DNA of 64,000 bases from Nocardia cyriacigeorgica. GTDB taxonomy: Bacteria > Actinomycetota > Actinomycetes > Mycobacteriales > Mycobacteriaceae. A program made the translations under genes and the position numbers. This document shows positions 60,996 to 64,000 of the stretch, piece after piece (within the stretch, counting starts at the first letter, position 1; the number at the start of each line of letters is the position of its first letter). The stretch lies in assembly GCF_029868385.1 (NCBI RefSeq), contig NZ_JARWNX010000056.1, positions 124,001-188,000 on the forward strand. The letters are read 5' to 3'. Under the pieces are notes generated by a model. That model did not search any database. It saw only the letters and a program-made list of their open reading frames with translations, and was not told the DNA's origin.

Positions 60996-61362
60996 GACGA
61001 TGCGCCGCCGATCTCGCACCCACCTGCCCGGAGCCGCGCTGCCGGACGGTAGCGCCCGGCGGCTGCGGCCCGGACACCGCACGCATATGCCCGATACGGC
61101 CCCGGACCCCGCCGGGCCGCTCGGGGTACCGGCGATGGTGATCGCCGTGCTGATGTGCGGTGCCGCGATCGCCGCGGCAGGCGAGATCGGTGGCTGGGCC
61201 GCCGATTACGGTGGGCTCCTGGTGTATGTCGCGGTGGCGCTATATCTCGCCCTCGCGCTGCGGCTGTTCTGGTGGGGTGCCGCTGTCCGCCGCTCCTGGC
61301 GGGGTCGGGCCGCGCCCGTCGACGGGGACGTCCGGGATCGTCCCGTCGATCCGTCCGGTTGA
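60985..61362 (+). CDS. Small two-helix membrane protein downstream of USP 3
   Basis: The frame is 125 residues from ATG 60985, which overlaps the USP 3 stop by 11 bases. A basic Pro/Arg/His-rich leader of about 50 residues is followed by two hydrophobic segments (AMVIAVLMCGAAIAAAGEIG and LLVYVAVALYLALALRLFWW) and a short polar tail. ATG 61000 and ATG 61087 are alternatives, and the last gives a 91-residue protein with a more natural N-terminus. Its 3' end overlaps the convergent SulP gene by 120 bases, which is long. It may be real because of the coupling to USP 3, but I do not recognise it. Confidence 0.45.
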   Translation: MTAETMRRRSRTHLPGAALPDGSARRLRPGHRTHMPDTAPDPAGPLGVPAMVIAVLMCGAAIAAAGEIGGWAADYGGLLVYVAVALYLALALRLFWWGAAVRRSWRGRAAPVDGDVRDRPVDPSG

Positions 61363-63099
61363 TGGTTGTGGGGCGGCCCGGTTCGGCGGCGCCCCCTCCT
61401 GCTCGGAATGCGTCGGCAACTGCGCCTCGTACGCCGCCACCGCGGTGGGAAGCGTGGGGTAGAGCTGATCCGCGCCGATCCGGTCGGTGAGACCGGCCGC
61501 ATCGAGATCGTCGCGCAGATCCTGCTTCACCCGTGCCATCGCGAAACGGATTCCGCGTGCGGACAGTTCGCGGCGGATCTGTTCGACGGCGTCCATCGCG
61601 GTCAGGTCGACGTCGACGTTCGCTTCGGTATTGAGCACGAACCAGCGCACCGGCACCCGGTCGCGGGCGGCCTGCTGGTCGACGGCGGCGAGGGCGCGGC
61701 GGCGGAAGTCTTCGGCGTTGGCGAAGCACAGGGGCGCGTCGTAGCGGTAGATCAGCAGGCCGGGAACGGGTTTCGCCTGTGGATAGTCGTCGATGTCGTG
61801 CATGCCGGGCACGCCGGGTACGTAGCCGAGGATGGCGTCGTGGGCGCGGGCCACTCGGCGCAGTAGATCGAGGATCGACAACCCGATGGCGATCAACACG
61901 CCGTAGAGCACCCCGAACGCGAGCACCGCGAGGAGAGTGGCCAGCGCCAGCACCAGTTCGCTGCGCCGGAACCGTCCGATCCGACGGAATTCCGCCACGT
62001 CGATGAGCCGGAGCGCGGCGTAGACCACGAGCGCGCCGAGGGCGGCGGTGGGAAACCCCGCCAGCACTCCCCTGGCTCCGAACAGGACCACCAGCACCAC
62101 ACCGAGCGCGGTGAGCGAGTACAGCTGGGTCTTGGCGTTCATGGAATCGGCGATCGTCGTGCGGCTTCCGCTGCAACTCACCGGGAAGCCGTGCAGGGCG
62201 CCCGCCGCCAGGTTGGTGGCGCCGAGGGCGGCCAGTTCGGTGTTCGCGTCGACGTGGCGACCGTGCCGGGCGGCGAAGGCCCGCGCGGTGAGCGCATTAT
62301 CGGAGAATCCGACGACTGCGATACCGAGCGCGGGGAGCACGAGCTGCGCCAGATCCGACATCGCGACGCCGGTGAATCCGGGCACGGGGATACCGGCCGG
62401 CACCGGCCCGACGGTCACGATTCCGTGGTCGCGCAGCGCGAACACCGCGACCGCGACCGTCGCCAGCAGCACCGCGAGCAGCGGTCCGGGCAGTCGCGGC
62501 GCCCAGTGCGCCGCCAGTAGCAGCCCGAGCAACACCGACGCCGCGAGCAGTGTCGTCGGCCAGTGCAGGGCCGCCAGGTTCGCGGCGAAGGAGCGCAGTT
62601 GTGCGGGGATCGTGTCGCCGTCCACCGGGACACCGGTCACCGGCCCCAGCTGGCCGACGATCATGATGCCCGCGGTGCCCGCGAGGTAGCCGATCAGCAC
62701 GGGTCGCGACAGTAGATCGGCGAGGACACCCAGCCTGACCAGCGCGCCCACCAGGCACAGCGCGCCGACCACGACGGCGAGGATCGCGGCCAGCGCCGCA
62801 TAGCGGGTCGGATCGCCCGCAGCCAGCGGCGCCAACGCGACGGCGGTCATCAGCGCGGTGGTCGACTCCGGTCCCACCGACAGCTGCCGGGACGTACCGA
62901 GCACGGTGTACACCGCGAGAGGACCGAGCACCGCCCACAGCCCCGCGACCGGTGGCAGCCCCGCCACGGTGGCGTAGGCCATGACCTGCGGCACCAGGTA
63001 CGCGGCGACGGTGATTCCGGCCAGCACATCGGCCCGCAACCAGCCGCGCTGGTAGTCGCGGAACTGCCGGAGGCCGGGGAGCGCACGAACCGGCATCAT
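61240..63099 (-). CDS. SulP family anion transporter with STAS domain
   Basis: This protein has 619 residues. The transporter domain starts with LADVLAG-like WLRADVLAGITVAAYLVPQV and YATVAGLPPVAGLW, the sulphate transporter signature, and contains the later motif GFPVSCSGSRTTIADSMNAK. The C-terminal STAS domain (about 455-560) includes VPGLLIYRYDAPLCFANAED and VDLTAMDAVEQIRREL. Members move sulphate, bicarbonate or other anions. In M. tuberculosis the SulP gene Rv1739c adjoins the Rv1733c-Rv1738 dormancy genes, which is similar to this arrangement. ATG 63099 or 63096 may be the start. A Pro/Gly-rich tail follows the STAS domain. Confidence 0.93.
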   Translation of the reverse strand: MMPVRALPGLRQFRDYQRGWLRADVLAGITVAAYLVPQVMAYATVAGLPPVAGLWAVLGPLAVYTVLGTSRQLSVGPESTTALMTAVALAPLAAGDPTRYAALAAILAVVVGALCLVGALVRLGVLADLLSRPVLIGYLAGTAGIMIVGQLGPVTGVPVDGDTIPAQLRSFAANLAALHWPTTLLAASVLLGLLLAAHWAPRLPGPLLAVLLATVAVAVFALRDHGIVTVGPVPAGIPVPGFTGVAMSDLAQLVLPALGIAVVGFSDNALTARAFAARHGRHVDANTELAALGATNLAAGALHGFPVSCSGSRTTIADSMNAKTQLYSLTALGVVLVVLFGARGVLAGFPTAALGALVVYAALRLIDVAEFRRIGRFRRSELVLALATLLAVLAFGVLYGVLIAIGLSILDLLRRVARAHDAILGYVPGVPGMHDIDDYPQAKPVPGLLIYRYDAPLCFANAEDFRRRALAAVDQQAARDRVPVRWFVLNTEANVDVDLTAMDAVEQIRRELSARGIRFAMARVKQDLRDDLDAAGLTDRIGADQLYPTLPTAVAAYEAQLPTHSEQEGAPPNRAAPQPSTGRIDGTIPDVPVDGRGPTPPGAADSGTPPEQPQREGEI

Positions 63100-63146
63100 C
63101 CCAGCATTGTCCGTCCTGGGCGCGGCGTGGCGCTCCGGTCCTTCGC

Positions 63147-63170
63147 GTGTCTTTCGTGGACGAAAGACAC
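63147..63170. promoter_or_regulatory. 24-base perfect palindrome upstream of SulP
   Basis: GTGTCTTTCGT and ACGAAAGACAC are perfect 11-bp arms separated by GG, 48 bases upstream of the SulP ATG. It is AT-richer than its surroundings. Position and symmetry fit a strong operator for a dimeric repressor. No T run follows, so a terminator is less likely. Confidence 0.6.
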
Positions 63171-63286
63171 TTCTCTTCCGCACCGGCCACGCGCAGGATC
63201 GATATGTGCACGAAGCGCGCAGATCCGCCGCGGCCGCAACACGGTTGGGGCGGTGGGGCGGCCAGTGCGAGTCCGGGCGGATGGAA

Positions 63287-63641
63287 CCCCATCTACCTGG
63301 AAGCCGACCACGCCGACACCCAGCGCGGCACCACCCGCGAAGGCGTTCACCTGGGTGCGATGGCCGGTACCGCCGATATGATCCTGCGCTGCTACAGCGG
63401 CATCGAAACCCGGCACGACACGCTGCGGCTGCATCCGGTGCTCCCGGCCGAACTCACCGAGGCCGAGTTCACGGTGTCCTATCGCGGCCAACCCATCACC
63501 ATCACCGTCACCCACACGCGGGTCACCCTCCGATTGCCCCCGAGCGCGGCGGCACGCATCCGCGTGCATGTGGAAAACGTCGAACGTGATATCGGGCCGG
63601 GTCAGGTATGGGAGGTGGCGCTGACCCCCGATCGGCCCTAG
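63287..63641 (+). pseudogene. Glycoside hydrolase family 65 enzyme, C-terminal remnant
   Basis: About 118 residues match the end of GH65 phosphorylases: NPIYLEADHADTQRGTTREG, VHLGAMAGTADMILRCYSGI, DTLRLHPVLPAELTEAEFTV and YRGQPITITVTHTRVTLRLP. Intact GH65 enzymes have 750 or more residues and a catalytic glutamate far upstream, so only the last sixth remains. The sequence before 63287 is unrelated. In M. tuberculosis the DosR-regulated OtsB1 (Rv2006) carries a GH65 domain at its C-terminus, which fits the theme of this region. Confidence 0.75.
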
Positions 63642-63710
63642 TTCGGCCGCCATCGGCACAAGCCGCCCGGAGCGGGCGCCATATCGCGGAGCGGCAGAGC
63701 GCCGCCCTCG

Positions 63711-64000
63711 TCACGGTTGCGCGGCGTTCTCCCACAGTCCGATCAGATTGCCTTCGGGGTCGGCGAAGTAGGCGGTGAAACCCATATCGCCCACCGCAGA
63801 TTTCGGGGCGACCGTTGTGCCGCCGAGCGATCCGATCTTCGCCAGCGCACCCTCGATATCGTCGACCTCGATCGTCAGCACCGGTGAGGTCACCTCGCCG
63901 CGCCGGGTCAGGCCGCCGTTGATGTAGCCCGGCTCCGAGGACATGCCGTCCGCGCCGAGTGGTCCCGTCATCACCAGCGTGTAGTCGATATCGGGGACTT
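63711..64000 (-). CDS. VOC superfamily protein, C-terminal part
   Basis: The frame is open to the right edge, so the N-terminus lies outside the window. The visible 96 residues read SPDIDYTLVMTGPLG, SPVLTIEVDDIEGALAKIGS, LGGTTVAPKSAVGDMGFTAY and FADPEGNLIGLWENAAQP. The last part is the classic VOC ending in which the glutamate of DPEGNLIGLWE is the metal-binding residue. It resembles the common glyoxalase/bleomycin resistance-like proteins of unknown substrate. Confidence 0.85.
   Translation of the reverse strand, partial: VPDIDYTLVMTGPLGADGMSSEPGYINGGLTRRGEVTSPVLTIEVDDIEGALAKIGSLGGTTVAPKSAVGDMGFTAYFADPEGNLIGLWENAAQP

Noticed and set aside
1..64000. CRISPR arrays, rRNA genes, riboswitches, toxin-antitoxin pairs or prophage structural genes
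   Set aside because: I looked for regularly spaced direct repeats, rRNA and common riboswitch cores and phage modules and saw none. The only RNA gene I can support is the tRNA-Leu.

Overview
The window is high-GC DNA from a mycolic-acid actinomycete, most likely Nocardia or a close relative such as Rhodococcus. This is inferred from gene content: a ChoD-type cholesterol oxidase, wax ester synthase/DGAT enzymes, a mycothiol-type DinB protein, AfsR-like regulators, a SigB/SigF-type sigma factor and an Acg-like nitroreductase. No species-level marker is present. GTG starts are common, and many neighbouring genes are divergent pairs of a regulator and its likely target.

Layout. 0-9.3 kb: the end of a cholesterol oxidase gene, a DMT-type transporter, two small proteins, then a 1039-residue AfsR-type regulator divergent from an FMN reductase / MFS exporter / arylamine N-acetyltransferase operon. 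9.3-14.7 kb: a stress-type sigma factor divergent from a DJ-1/PfpI protein, an AlkB alkane hydroxylase without rubredoxin, and two divergent membrane proteins that share an LHIxH...LDE core. 15-22.4 kb: a serine hydrolase lipoprotein, a LysR regulator divergent from an amino-acid dehydrogenase, a membrane Ser/Thr kinase with a beta-propeller-like sensor, and a VOC protein. 22.4-30.8 kb: a decayed region around tRNA-Leu(GAG), holding two consecutive AbrB-like / tyrosine-recombinase cassettes (three of the four genes broken), a carbonic anhydrase tail, a frameshifted MaoC gene, a Tn3-type transposase remnant and a truncated TetR target. 30.9-48.6 kb: mostly intact accessory metabolism, with a DUF1254 lipoprotein, a second AfsR-like regulator, a tannase-family esterase, an amidotransferase-like and esterase pair under a GlxA-type regulator, an epimerase, LysR/DUF1772, SDR/XRE, and a DUF35-thiolase pair behind a KstR-like box. 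48.6-53 kb: a MerR regulator, small proteins, and an unfamiliar two-gene locus (50293-51912) lying between gene fragments. 53-64 kb: a cluster that resembles the DosR dormancy regulon of mycobacteria, with WS/DGAT, three universal stress proteins, an Rv1733c-like membrane protein, an Acg-like nitroreductase, SulP, and remnants of a second DGAT, a fourth USP and a GH65 enzyme.

At least a dozen genes are broken. Some breaks are large deletions and cannot be base-calling errors. Others are one-base shifts, two of them in C5 runs, that could be assembly errors. The least familiar items are the GDHxGDI two-gene locus, the doubled AbrB-recombinase module with its palindromes, and the paired LHIxH membrane proteins.
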